From contig CACBYP010000003.1 in assembly GCA_902543485.1 (NCBI GenBank), positions 1 to 64,000 of the forward strand: 64,000 nucleotides of DNA. Reading direction: 5' to 3'. This document shows, in pieces, positions 44,541 through 53,979 of the stretch (its first letter is position 1; each line of letters opens with the position of its first letter). The notes beneath the pieces were generated by a model. The model was given only the letters and a program-made list of their open reading frames with translations. It did no database searches and was not told the DNA's origin. The position numbers were made by a program, and so were the translations under genes. Source of the stretch: an uncultured Pelagibacteraceae bacterium (GTDB lineage Bacteria > Pseudomonadota > Alphaproteobacteria > Pelagibacterales > Pelagibacteraceae).

Positions 44541-46306
44541 TAAACTAAGGACTTACCTTTGCCTGTAATCTTCTTACTTTCTTGATCTTTGGGCCCTAAA
44601 ATCATCTGATTATGAGGCTTTCCAGATGGTATCATTGGAAAACAATTTTCTACTTTATCAACCATACAATCAAAAATTACAGGTCTATCTGTATTTAACA
44701 TTTCAATAATTTTATCATCTAACTCTTCTGGAGTTTTTGCTCTTATACCAACACAGTTATATGCTTCTGCTAATTTAACAAAATCTGGTAGAGCAGCAGT
44801 ATAACTTTCAGAGTAGTTTTTATCATGCAAAAGTTCTTGCCATTGTCTAACCATTCCCATGTATTGATTATTCAATATAAATATTTTAATCGGGAGGTTG
44901 TATTGTACAGCTGTGGACATTTCTTGAATTGTCATTAATACTGAAGCCTCTCCCGCAATATCAATAACTAATTTTTTTGGATGAGCAACTTGTACACCCA
45001 CTGCTGCTGGTAAACCATATCCCATAGTACCTAAGCCACCGGATGTCATCCAACGATTTGGTTTGTTAAATTTATAGTGTTGTGCGGCCCACATCTGATG
45101 CTGTCCAACCTCAGTTGTAATATATGAGTCTTTATCTTTAGTTAATTCATATAATCTTTCAATTGCATATTGGGGTTTTATAGTCTCTTCACTTCCAATG
45201 TAATCTAAAGATCTAACTGATCTCCATTTTTGAATTTTTTCCCACCATTTAGAAGTTTTTTGTTTATTTGATTTTAAAAATTTTGATTTTTTTTGTTTTA
45301 AACTTTTCAAAGTAGATGAAAGCACAGTTTTCACATCTCCAACAATAGCTAAATCAACTTTAACATTTTTATTAATAGATGATGGATCAATATCAATATG
45401 AACCTTTTTTGATTTTGGAGAAAATTCATCTATTTTCCCTGTTATCCTATCATCGAAACGTGCACCAATGTTGATCATCAAATCACAATCATGCATTGCA
45501 TTATTTGCTTCATAAGTTCCATGCATACCTAGCATTCCTAAAAATTGATTATCATCCCCTGGGAAAGATCCCAATCCTTGTAAAGTTGATGTGATAGGAA
45601 AACCTGTGGCATAAACAAGTTCTCTTAAAAGTTCACTAGCCTTAGGTCCAGAATTAATTACTCCACCACCAGTATAAAAAATAGGTTTTGACGATTTACT
45701 CATTAATTCAATTAATTCATCAATACTATTTTGATTAAAATGGTTGTGTGATTTACCGTTAAGTTTTTTTTCTTTTTTTGGTCTGTTATATTTTGTTTTT
45801 TGAAACTGAATATCTTTTGGTATATCAACTAAAACTGGTCCTGGCCTACCAGTAGTTGCTACTTCAAAAGCTTTATGTATTGTACTAGCTAAATCATTTA
45901 TATCCTTGACTAACCAATTATGTTTAGTGCAAGGTCTGGTTATTCCAGTTGTATCACATTCTTGAAATGCATCTGTGCCAATTAAATGAGTTGGAACTTG
46001 TCCAGAGATACAAACTAGTGGAATAGAATCCATATAGGCATCAGTCAAAGCTGTAACTACATTTGTTGCGCCCGGTCCCGAGGTTACTAAAATAACACCT
46101 GGTTTACCAGATGATCTTGCATATCCTTCTGCAGCATGACCTGCGCCTTGTTCATGTCTAACTAAAACGTGTTTTATTGATTTAAAATTTTGTAGTTCGT
46201 CATAAATTGGAAGAACGGCACCGCCTGGATAACCAAAGATATGATCAACATTTTGGTCCTCCATACACTTAAATACGATTTCAGCTCCAGAGTATAATTT
46301 TGACAT
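44540..46306 (-). CDS. ilvB: Acetolactate synthase large (catalytic) subunit
   Basis: 588-residue thiamine-diphosphate enzyme making acetolactate and acetohydroxybutyrate. The catalytic Glu lies in LVRHEQGAGHAAEGYARS (about 48-65), and the FAD/substrate region in IGARFDDRITG. The ThDP-metal motif reads AGEASVLM followed by LNNQYMGMVRQWQ; most homologues have Asp (GDGS or GDAS) where this has Glu, a conservative change at a metal ligand. It is followed by ilvH with a one-base overlap and lies 41 bases after miaA. Confidence 0.96.
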   Translation of the reverse strand: MSKLYSGAEIVFKCMEDQNVDHIFGYPGGAVLPIYDELQNFKSIKHVLVRHEQGAGHAAEGYARSSGKPGVILVTSGPGATNVVTALTDAYMDSIPLVCISGQVPTHLIGTDAFQECDTTGITRPCTKHNWLVKDINDLASTIHKAFEVATTGRPGPVLVDIPKDIQFQKTKYNRPKKEKKLNGKSHNHFNQNSIDELIELMSKSSKPIFYTGGGVINSGPKASELLRELVYATGFPITSTLQGLGSFPGDDNQFLGMLGMHGTYEANNAMHDCDLMINIGARFDDRITGKIDEFSPKSKKVHIDIDPSSINKNVKVDLAIVGDVKTVLSSTLKSLKQKKSKFLKSNKQKTSKWWEKIQKWRSVRSLDYIGSEETIKPQYAIERLYELTKDKDSYITTEVGQHQMWAAQHYKFNKPNRWMTSGGLGTMGYGLPAAVGVQVAHPKKLVIDIAGEASVLMTIQEMSTAVQYNLPIKIFILNNQYMGMVRQWQELLHDKNYSESYTAALPDFVKLAEAYNCVGIRAKTPEELDDKIIEMLNTDRPVIFDCMVDKVENCFPMIPSGKPHNQMILGPKDQESKKITGKGKSLV

Positions 46307-46347
46307 TCAGACAATCTAGCTGAAGTTGTGCTAATAGGTCAAGCAAT

Positions 46348-47268
46348 CTATGCTGATTTAGGAAATTTTTTTAAATATGATTTAAGAGTATTAAATTTTA
46401 TTTTTTGCCAGTCAGACATTTGTCCTCTTGCCCAAGTGGACTGTCTCTTAGCATATTGCCTTGTTTTTATTGATATTTTTTCTTTCAATTCAGTAAGATC
46501 TATTTTTTTGTCGAGATATTCTTTAATCTCGCTTAGACCAATAACTTTATTAGATGATAAATCTTTCTTTACTCTTAATTTATAAAACCTCTTAGCCTCT
46601 TTTATTGCTCCATCTCTTAACATTTCATTTGTTCTTACATAAATTCTTTCTATTAACTTATCTCTAGGATAATCGATATGTAACTTTATGAAACTGTCTT
46701 TAGTAAAATCAGAATATGTTTCATTATACCAATCAAACAAAGATTTATTTGTAAACTTTTTTACTTCATAGGCTCTTATTGATCTTTGAGAATCATTTTT
46801 GTTAATTTTTTTTTTGCAAAGTGGGTCTAGCTTAATAAGTTCAGAATAGAATTTAATTTGTCCTATTTTTGATTGTTTTTTTCTTATTCTATTTCGTATA
46901 ACTAATGGAATATTTGGGATTTTGACTATACCATCGATAAGTGCTTTAAAATACAAACCAGTGCCACCAACAAGAATTGGAATTTTGTTTTTTTTCTTAA
47001 TATTATCAATTTTTAACTTGGCGTCCTTTAGCCAATTTCCCGTAGAATAATTGTCCTTTACACTTTTAAATCCATATAAATGATGATTTATATTTTTTAA
47101 ATCATTTCGCTGAGGTCTTGCCGTAAGAATTTTTAATTCTTTAAATATTTGCATACTATCTGCATTTATAACTTCTCCATTTACTTTTTTTGCAAGCTTT
47201 ACAGCAAATTTTGATTTTCCAGATGCAGTTGGTCCTGAAATAAGAATTATTTTGGACTTTAAGTCCAT
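46348..47268 (-). CDS. miaA: tRNA dimethylallyltransferase
   Basis: 306-residue enzyme adding the isopentenyl group to A37 of tRNAs that read UNN codons. The P-loop is ISGPTASGKSKFAVKLA (about 9-25), with the family-typical NADSMQIF, TARPQ and GGTGLYFKALIDG motifs. The lysine content is high, as expected for this AT-rich genome. It overlaps the stop of the upstream degP gene by one base, suggesting coupling. Confidence 0.95.
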   Translation of the reverse strand: MDLKSKIILISGPTASGKSKFAVKLAKKVNGEVINADSMQIFKELKILTARPQRNDLKNINHHLYGFKSVKDNYSTGNWLKDAKLKIDNIKKKNKIPILVGGTGLYFKALIDGIVKIPNIPLVIRNRIRKKQSKIGQIKFYSELIKLDPLCKKKINKNDSQRSIRAYEVKKFTNKSLFDWYNETYSDFTKDSFIKLHIDYPRDKLIERIYVRTNEMLRDGAIKEAKRFYKLRVKKDLSSNKVIGLSEIKEYLDKKIDLTELKEKISIKTRQYAKRQSTWARGQMSDWQKIKFNTLKSYLKKFPKSA

Positions 47269-48671
47269 TAATTTAGTTTAACACCAATATATCTTCTTTG
47301 GTTATTGTTATTGTAAATTGCGATAAGCAAACTTTTGTCATTACCTTTTAGAGCTAGTTTTACAATGTTATCTAGATCACCAATAGTGTTAATCTTCTTC
47401 TTTTGTGCTTCAACAATAATATTATTTACTTGAAGATAATTAACTGGGCTATCTTTATCAATTTCTGTGATAACCAATCCTGTTGTATTTTTTGGTAAAT
47501 TTCTTTCTTTAATATCATCTTTATTTAGCAATCTCACTTTTATTTTTAAACCATCTATTACATCTTCTTTAGGTTTTTCTGTAACTAAACCTTGAGATTT
47601 AAAGTCTTCAGATGTTTCCAGTCTTCCAAGTATAATTTCTTTTATTATTTCACGTTTATTTCTCCACACTTTGAGTTTTACTTTTTTTCCAACTTCAGTT
47701 TCTGCAACTATTCTAGGAAGTTCACTCATTTCATTAATTTTTTTACCATCAAATTCTAAAATTATATCTCCTGCTTTTATTCCTCCTTTATCTGATGGAC
47801 TATTTTCAGCTACACTTGCAACAAGTGCTCCTCTAGGTTCATCTAATTTTTCAACATCTGCAATATCTTTTGTGACTGTTTGAATTCTAACACCTAACCA
47901 TCCTCTTTTAGTTTCACCAAATTCAATTAATTGATTAATTACTTTTTGTGCACTATTAGAAGGTATTGCAAAACCAATTCCAATTGAACCTGATTGACCT
48001 AATATTGCTGTATTAATTCCAACTACATCTCCATCCATATTAAACAATGGACCACCTGAATTACCTTGGTTAATTGATGCATCAGTTTGAATGTAGTCTT
48101 CATATCTAGAAAGTCCGATACTTCTGTTTCTTGCAGAAATTATTCCTGCAGTAACAGTTCCACCTAAGCCAAATGGATTCCCAATTGCAATAACCCAATC
48201 ACCTATTCTTGCGGTATCAGAATCTCCAAACTTAACTGGTGTGAATTTTTGATCTGACTCTATTTGAAGAACTGCCAAATCCATACCAGGATCAGCTCCA
48301 ATTACTTTTGCCTTTATATTTTTTTCACCATTAACTCTAACAAAAACATCTTCTGCACCCTGTATCACGTGATTATTTGTTATAACAATTCCCTTTTCAT
48401 CAATAATAAACCCTGATCCAAGTGCACTTGTCTGTCTCTTTTGCGGCGTTCCATAATCTTTGAACATGTCTTCAAAAGGAGAGCCTGGGGGAAATTCAAA
48501 TGGAAATGGATTAGACCTTGTGGTTACTGTTGTTGTAGTCGAGATATTTACTACTGAGGGCATTAATTTCTCAGCTAGATCCGCAAAAGACGCAGGCATA
48601 CTTGCTGCGTTATTAGTATTTTGAATATTAAATGAAAATAATATTAGTAATAAAATCTTTATGAATCTCAT
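47268..48671 (-). CDS. degP: Periplasmic serine protease of the DegP/HtrA family
   Basis: About 467 residues. The ATG at 48671 is preferred because it overlaps the preceding DUF2065 stop in an ATGA and starts a clean signal peptide (MRFIKILLLILFSF); an upstream TTG at 48686 would add five residues. The trypsin-like domain holds the triad His in ITNNHVIQGA, Asp in GMDLAVLQI and Ser in INQGNSGGPLFN. Two PDZ domains follow (about 265-350 and 370-467). It degrades or refolds misfolded envelope proteins. Placement after hflKC is common in proteobacteria. Confidence 0.95.
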   Translation of the reverse strand: MRFIKILLLILFSFNIQNTNNAASMPASFADLAEKLMPSVVNISTTTTVTTRSNPFPFEFPPGSPFEDMFKDYGTPQKRQTSALGSGFIIDEKGIVITNNHVIQGAEDVFVRVNGEKNIKAKVIGADPGMDLAVLQIESDQKFTPVKFGDSDTARIGDWVIAIGNPFGLGGTVTAGIISARNRSIGLSRYEDYIQTDASINQGNSGGPLFNMDGDVVGINTAILGQSGSIGIGFAIPSNSAQKVINQLIEFGETKRGWLGVRIQTVTKDIADVEKLDEPRGALVASVAENSPSDKGGIKAGDIILEFDGKKINEMSELPRIVAETEVGKKVKLKVWRNKREIIKEIILGRLETSEDFKSQGLVTEKPKEDVIDGLKIKVRLLNKDDIKERNLPKNTTGLVITEIDKDSPVNYLQVNNIIVEAQKKKINTIGDLDNIVKLALKGNDKSLLIAIYNNNNQRRYIGVKLN

Positions 48672-48853
48672 CTTTTTAAGTACCAAATAATAAAAAAACC
48701 AATCACCGCAAATATTAATCCACCAGTTCTTAGTTGATTGTCAGTGGCTTCTTTTAATTTCATTATCATATTTTTCATTTTTGATGGAAATATGGCGTAG
48801 AGAATACCTTCAATAAAAAGGAATAGACCAAATGCGATGATCAATTCTCTCAT
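48668..48853 (-). CDS. DUF2065 family small membrane protein
   Basis: 61 residues with two hydrophobic helices (about 3-22 and 43-59) and the family pattern EGILYAIFPSKMKNMI (about 15-30) and RTGGLIFAVIG. DUF2065 (YjeT-like) proteins have no known function but are regularly found next to hflC, as here (5 bases after hflC). It overlaps degP by four bases (ATGA). Confidence 0.88.
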   Translation of the reverse strand: MRELIIAFGLFLFIEGILYAIFPSKMKNMIMKLKEATDNQLRTGGLIFAVIGFFIIWYLKR

Positions 48854-48858
48854 TAAAC

Positions 48859-49728
48859 TTACTCTACTTTTTGATCAATATTTCCGAAAAATTTAAAAAA
48901 TTCACTATCTGGAGAAAGTATCATTGAAGTTTCACCACCAATTAAAGCTTTTTGGTATGCCTGCATAGCTCTATAGAATGCGAAAAATTCAGGATCTTGT
49001 CCGAAGGCATCAGCAAAAATCTTGTTTTTCAAACCATCACCTTCACCTTTCATAATCTCAGATTTTTTTTGTGCGTCTGCAAGTATAACAGTAACTTCTT
49101 TATCAGCAGTTGAGGTAATTGTTACTGCCATCTCTGCACCTTTTGCTCTAAATTCTTTTGCTTCTCTTTCTCTTTCAGTTTGCATTCTTCTAAAAATTGC
49201 ATCACTGTTTGCTTGAGGAAGATCTGCTCTTTTAATTCTTACATCAACAATACTAATACCAAAATTTTCTGCTTCATTATTTACACCTTCTTGAATTAGA
49301 GACATCTGTTTTGTTCTATCTTCTGATAAAAGTGTTTGCAGTTCTTGTTGACCAAGTACGTTTCTTATTCTTGAATTTATAATTGTTGCCAGTCTTGATC
49401 TTGCAACTCTCTCATTTCCAACTGATATATAAAATTTAAGAGGATCAATTATTTGAAATCTAGCAAATGCATCAACAATTAGTCTTTTTTGATCTGATGC
49501 AATGACCTCTTCTGGTGGTGTATCAAGATTTAAAATTCTTTTATCTAAGAATACAACGTTTTGTATGAATGGAATTTTAAAATTAATTCCTGGTTTTGAT
49601 ATAATTCTTTTAGGATCACCAAATTGAAGTACTATGGCTTGATTAACCTCTTTTACTATAAAAACTGAAAAGTAAATTGTTGCTGCGATTAGTATTATTA
49701 TTGGTAATAAAAATTTTCCTGCTTTCAT
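48859..49728 (-). CDS. hflC: HflC, FtsH-modulating band-7 membrane protein
   Basis: 289-residue SPFH/band-7 protein with an N-terminal membrane anchor (about 5-25) and periplasmic SPFH domain (VNQAIVLQFGDPKRIISKPGI...). A long Ala/Glu-rich helix (REREAKEFRAKGAEMA) and the GDGLKNKIFADAFGQDPEFFAFYRAM segment are diagnostic. With HflK it forms a cage that limits FtsH proteolysis. One base separates it from hflK. Confidence 0.95.
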   Translation of the reverse strand: MKAGKFLLPIIILIAATIYFSVFIVKEVNQAIVLQFGDPKRIISKPGINFKIPFIQNVVFLDKRILNLDTPPEEVIASDQKRLIVDAFARFQIIDPLKFYISVGNERVARSRLATIINSRIRNVLGQQELQTLLSEDRTKQMSLIQEGVNNEAENFGISIVDVRIKRADLPQANSDAIFRRMQTEREREAKEFRAKGAEMAVTITSTADKEVTVILADAQKKSEIMKGEGDGLKNKIFADAFGQDPEFFAFYRAMQAYQKALIGGETSMILSPDSEFFKFFGNIDQKVE

Positions 49729-49729
49729 T

Positions 49730-50821
49730 TTAATTAGTTCCTGTCTTTAATTCTTGTAATGGCAGATATGGTACTACACCTTCACCTGAATTTTTATCGA
49801 TTATAATTTTATTAATATCAGCCAAAACTTCCTCCATTGTCTCAAGATACATTCTTTCTTGAGTTACTTTTTTGGCTTTTGCATACTCATTATATATTGA
49901 TAAGAATCGACTTGCTTCTCCTTCTGCCTTAGCAACTACTTCTTTTTTATAAGCTTCTGCTGCTTGTAGAATTTTTGCCGCTTCTCCTCGTGCTCTTGGA
50001 ATTACATCGTTAGCATATGCTTCTGCTTCGTTCTTAGATCTTTCCATATCAGCTCTTGCAGCTTGGACATCTCTAAATGCATCAATAACTTGGTCTGGTG
50101 GATCAGCTTTTTGTGTTTGAACTTGTGTAATTTGAATTCCACTCGTGTATTCATCTAAAATTTCTTGAATTATTTCTTGAGTATCAGCTTCTATAATAGA
50201 TCTACCTTCAGTCAAAATTGGTTGAATATCAGATCGTGCAATTACTTCTCTCATCGCTGTTTCTGCAGCTGCTTTAACTGTTCCTTCTGGATCTTGAATT
50301 TTAAATAAAAAATTACCCGCATCTTTAATTACCCAAAAAACAGAAAAATCTATGTTAACTATATTTTCATCACCTGTTAACATTAAACTTTCCTCTGGAA
50401 CATCTGCAACTCCACCTGAGGAAAATCCACTGTCTCTCTCTGACCTGAACCCAATATCCATTCTATTAACTTTTGTAACTTTTGGGGTTAATACGTTTTC
50501 AATTGGAAAAGGAAGATGATAATTTAATCCAGGTTGTGTAGTTTTGACAAATTTTCCAAATCTTAAAACAACACCTTGTTCATCAGGCAAAACTCTATAA
50601 AGACCACTTAAAGTCCAAACAATTAAAAGAATAATAAGTCCAATTATTATTGGTTTGGCCCCGCCTTTTCCTCCACCTAGAAACCTGTTTATGATTGATT
50701 GAAGTTTACTTATGACTTCATCAATATTAGGAGGAGTTGGACCTCGTCTGAATCCGCCATTTCCTCCACCACCACTTCCTGGAGGTGAGCCCCATGGGCT
50801 TTGATTTTTAAAATCACTCAT
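49730..50821 (-). CDS. hflK: HflK, FtsH-modulating band-7 membrane protein
   Basis: 363 residues: a Gly/Pro-rich cytoplasmic N-terminus (about 8-30), a membrane helix (about 58-75), the SPFH domain and a long helical tail with AEAYANDVIPRARGEAAKIL, matching HflK. Partner of HflC in the FtsH-associated complex. It is the first gene of a co-directional minus-strand run reaching to rodA (about 15 kb), with a divergent gap of 54 bases to mrp. Confidence 0.95.
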   Translation of the reverse strand: MSDFKNQSPWGSPPGSGGGGNGGFRRGPTPPNIDEVISKLQSIINRFLGGGKGGAKPIIIGLIILLIVWTLSGLYRVLPDEQGVVLRFGKFVKTTQPGLNYHLPFPIENVLTPKVTKVNRMDIGFRSERDSGFSSGGVADVPEESLMLTGDENIVNIDFSVFWVIKDAGNFLFKIQDPEGTVKAAAETAMREVIARSDIQPILTEGRSIIEADTQEIIQEILDEYTSGIQITQVQTQKADPPDQVIDAFRDVQAARADMERSKNEAEAYANDVIPRARGEAAKILQAAEAYKKEVVAKAEGEASRFLSIYNEYAKAKKVTQERMYLETMEEVLADINKIIIDKNSGEGVVPYLPLQELKTGTN

Positions 50822-50833
50822 ATTAAGTCACTC

Positions 50834-50861
50834 TATATAGTGTCTTTATTTACAAAAACAA
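50834..50861 (-). promoter_or_regulatory. Possible promoter of the hflK-led run
   Basis: TTGTTT (50856-50861) and TATATA (50834-50839) with a 16-base spacer on the minus strand, 13 bases before the hflK ATG. The match is moderate and the DNA AT-rich. Confidence 0.3.
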
Positions 50862-50875
50862 GGTAATGGTAAAAT

Positions 50876-51718
50876 ATGAACAATAAAAAAGTAGGTTTAA
50901 GTGACACAATGAAGGCAAAAACAGAGCCAAAAACCTTTATTAGAAACCCCATTAATGGAACAAAATTTACTTTAGCAGTTTCAAGCGCTAAAGGAGGAGT
51001 TGGAAAATCAACATTTGCAGCAAATCTAGCCTTGGCTCTCAAAAAAATAAATCTGAATGTTGGAATATTAGATGCTGATATTTATGGACCCTCTTTACCA
51101 AAATTATTTTCAATAAGTGTTAAGCCTGAAAGCGATGGACAAAACCTTACACCAATAAACAAATTTGGAATACAATGTATGTCAATTGGTTTTTTAACAG
51201 ACGAGCAGACACCAATGATATGGAGAGGACCAATGGTAATTTCAGCAATAAAAACTTTTACTCAAAAGGTTAAGTGGAATAACTTGGATATTGTTATAAT
51301 TGATATGCCTCCAGGAACAGGTGATACGCAGCTTACATTTGCTCAAGAAATTAAAGTAGACGGAGCAATAATTATTTCAACACCTCAGGAACTTGCATTG
51401 CAAGACGTTAAAAGAGGTATAAGAATGTTTGAGAAGCTTAAAACCAACATAATAGGATTAGTAGATAACATGAGTTATTTTATAGGTGATGATAGTAAAA
51501 AATATCCAATTTTTGGTGAAGGAGGAGTTGAAAAAACAGCTAAAGAATTTAAAATAGAATTTTTAGGAGAAATTCCAATAAACATAGATGTTGGTAAATC
51601 AAATGATGATGGAATTCCGATTGTAGAGGATAATCCTGATCATGAAATATCAAAAATATATATTAAATTTGCTGAAAAAATAAAAAGATATTTTTTTAAT
51701 AATGTCCAAAGCTATTAA
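50876..51718 (+). CDS. mrp: Mrp/ApbC-type iron-sulphur cluster carrier ATPase
   Basis: 280-residue MinD-like P-loop ATPase with the deviant Walker A SSAKGGVGKSTFAANLA (about 36-52), the DADIYGPSLP motif (about 65-74), and the Mrp signature DMPPGTGDTQLTFAQ (about 147-161). The usual N-terminal DUF59 domain is missing, so it is the short Nbp35/ApbC-like form. The CxxC expected near the C-terminal third of many family members is not seen in VDNMSYF, where a Cys-x-x-Cys often follows. It diverges from hflK and overlaps the next gene by 17 bases. Confidence 0.9.
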   Translation: MNNKKVGLSDTMKAKTEPKTFIRNPINGTKFTLAVSSAKGGVGKSTFAANLALALKKINLNVGILDADIYGPSLPKLFSISVKPESDGQNLTPINKFGIQCMSIGFLTDEQTPMIWRGPMVISAIKTFTQKVKWNNLDIVIIDMPPGTGDTQLTFAQEIKVDGAIIISTPQELALQDVKRGIRMFEKLKTNIIGLVDNMSYFIGDDSKKYPIFGEGGVEKTAKEFKIEFLGEIPINIDVGKSNDDGIPIVEDNPDHEISKIYIKFAEKIKRYFFNNVQSY

Positions 51719-52823
51719 GATAATTTTTCTAAATATTTTAATTCTGATTACAATCATTGGTTCATTAGTTTTTTTATTAGTAATTTTTTCTGAAACAACA
51801 AGATATGTAAAAAGTAAGTTTTATTATAAAAATGAAGATTGCATTAGAGCTTCTTGTATAAAAGCATATGAAAATTATCCCTGGGCAAAAAAGCATTTTA
51901 AAGAGTATAGTGAAATAAAATTTCATTATGAGACACCTGTTGTTTGGCGAGCAGATGAGTTTTCAGGAGATACAATTAATATATCAAAAAACTCGTATAC
52001 AAGAGTAACAATAAGTGAAAAAAAAAACATAAATGAAAATAAAAAAGTTTATTTTTTTGGAGGTTCGGTAGTTTGGGGCTTCGGATCAAATGATATCAAC
52101 ACTATTCCATCTCATTTCCAAGACATTTCTGGATACAGAACTGTAAATTTTGGAGAAAGTGCATGGACATCAGATCAAAGTTTATTTTATTTAATCAAAT
52201 TGATAAAAAAAGATCATAGACCCGATTATGTTATTTTTATAAATGGTGTGAACGATGTAATGAAGTGTAGTAGTAGATATGGTGCCGAAGACGGGCTTCT
52301 TAAAGAAGATGAGTTGAATATTAAATTTAGTGAGACAATAAGAAGTAAAAGTAAAACTACTTTTAAAAATTTTTTTTCCATTCCTATTGAAATTTTCGAT
52401 CGTATAAAATCGAATTTTGTAACTAAGGAAATGAAAAGTACATCAGTAAGATATTCAAAATGTTTAAAGTCAGATTTTCATAAAAAAATAGCAAAAAATG
52501 TTTTTGAAAATTGGAAAATAGCAAATAAATTGGTTAGTGATTATGGTGGTGAGTTTGTGGCAATATTAGAACCTCAGCTAATTTTTACAGATACTAGAAT
52601 TGATACTAAAATCGGGTTTAATAAAAATAATGTTTATAATGAAGAAACTAAAAAAATATATTCGGAAATATTAAAATTATCTCAAAATGTTGATTATGTT
52701 CACGATTTTAAATCTATTTACAATGGCATTGATGATTATATATTTATTGATATCGGCCATCATGTTTCGCCGAAAGGTAATAAATTTTTAGCTAATAAAA
52801 TATTTACCGAAATTATTGAATAA
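51702..52823 (+). CDS. Membrane-anchored SGNH-hydrolase-like protein 1
   Basis: 373 residues with an N-terminal membrane anchor (about 6-29), so probably facing the periplasm. The SGNH blocks are visible: catalytic Ser in FFGGSVVWGFG (about 118-128), Gly in NFGESAWTSDQS, Asn in INGVNDVM, and His in DIGHHVSPKGN near the C-terminus. Such proteins are esterases or O-acetyl transfer enzymes acting on glycans; the substrate is unknown. It overlaps the mrp stop by 17 bases and precedes a second SGNH-like gene and the carbamoyltransferase set, suggesting a surface polysaccharide or metabolite decoration role (inference). Confidence 0.75.
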   Translation: MSKAIKIIFLNILILITIIGSLVFLLVIFSETTRYVKSKFYYKNEDCIRASCIKAYENYPWAKKHFKEYSEIKFHYETPVVWRADEFSGDTINISKNSYTRVTISEKKNINENKKVYFFGGSVVWGFGSNDINTIPSHFQDISGYRTVNFGESAWTSDQSLFYLIKLIKKDHRPDYVIFINGVNDVMKCSSRYGAEDGLLKEDELNIKFSETIRSKSKTTFKNFFSIPIEIFDRIKSNFVTKEMKSTSVRYSKCLKSDFHKKIAKNVFENWKIANKLVSDYGGEFVAILEPQLIFTDTRIDTKIGFNKNNVYNEETKKIYSEILKLSQNVDYVHDFKSIYNGIDDYIFIDIGHHVSPKGNKFLANKIFTEIIE

Positions 52824-52912
52824 CTTAAGAAAATATTTAATTCTTAGAAAATGATATTTTGAATAAGCTGAAATTTAATTGTTAAAAAAAATTTTTATAC
52901 ATAATCACAATT

Positions 52913-53941
52913 ATGAAAAAAATTATATTTTATAATATTCTTGTCTTTTCTTTTTTATATAGTTTTATAGAAATTCTTTCAGGAACTTTAATTTTTAATA
53001 AAATTGATTGTCATTATTTGCTTTGTGATAAATCGTTTACTTATAAAAATAATTTTGGTTTTTATAAGAATGGTTCAAATCAATATAACAGAAATGAATT
53101 TGGATTTAGAGGAATGCGAAAAAAAATTTCCGAAATAGATTTTCTTACAGTAGGTGGTAGCACAACAGATGAACGTTATCTTAATTTAAAGGATACTTGG
53201 TCTGAAAAACTGGAGAGTATATTTATAAAAAATAATTATGATCTAGATGTTGTAAATGCTGGAATTGATGGTCAATCAACGATCGGTCATATTTGGAATT
53301 TTGAAAATTGGTTTCCAAAAATTAAAGATTTTAGCCCAAAATATATAATTTTTTATTTAGGTATAAATGAAAGGTTGTTTGAAAGTGAAATATCTCGGTA
53401 TGACAATAACTTTGATAATTCTAATATGAATTTAATCGACAAAATTATAATTATATTAAAAAAAAATAATGGAATAACTTATAAGTTATACAACTTAATT
53501 AACGAAAAATATTTTGTAGAGGATAAAATTAATGTGGGTCATAAAATTAGAAATTCAAATTATATTTTAGCTAAAAATAAAAAAATAATTAACAGAAAAC
53601 AAAAAGAAAAATTATATAAAAACTTAGAATTATTAGTGAGTTATACAAGAGATTTGGGCTCAGTCCCTATTTTTGTTAATCAGAAAACTCTAAGGGGAAT
53701 TACAATCGATGGTGAAAATTATGCTCAAGATGAATTTGATATTTTATTTCATGAAAAACAGATTGCCGATATCATCAAAAATTTTTCTCTAGAGAATGAT
53801 ATAATTTTTATTAACTTATTTGATGAACTTCAATTTGACAATAAAGATTTATATGATTTAGTTCATTCAACGCCGAAAGGATCTGAGAAAATTGCAAATT
53901 TTCTATTTAAAAAATTAAAAAGTAAAATTATTCTAAATTAA
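52913..53941 (+). CDS. Membrane-anchored SGNH-hydrolase-like protein 2
   Basis: 342 residues with an N-terminal hydrophobic helix (about 4-26). SGNH blocks: Ser in LTVGGSTTDERY (about 81-92), Gly in NAGIDGQSTIGH, the Asn block as YLGINERLF (GxNE rather than the usual GxND), and His in DLVHSTPKGSEKIA. It is distinct from the preceding SGNH gene (low similarity) and separated from it by 89 bases. Its 3' end converges on the carbamoyltransferase gene. Function probably in envelope glycan modification, unproven. Confidence 0.72.
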   Translation: MKKIIFYNILVFSFLYSFIEILSGTLIFNKIDCHYLLCDKSFTYKNNFGFYKNGSNQYNRNEFGFRGMRKKISEIDFLTVGGSTTDERYLNLKDTWSEKLESIFIKNNYDLDVVNAGIDGQSTIGHIWNFENWFPKIKDFSPKYIIFYLGINERLFESEISRYDNNFDNSNMNLIDKIIIILKKNNGITYKLYNLINEKYFVEDKINVGHKIRNSNYILAKNKKIINRKQKEKLYKNLELLVSYTRDLGSVPIFVNQKTLRGITIDGENYAQDEFDILFHEKQIADIIKNFSLENDIIFINLFDELQFDNKDLYDLVHSTPKGSEKIANFLFKKLKSKIILN

Positions 53942-53979
53942 TTTTTTTAAAATCAAAAATTAATTTCTAAATTTTTAAA

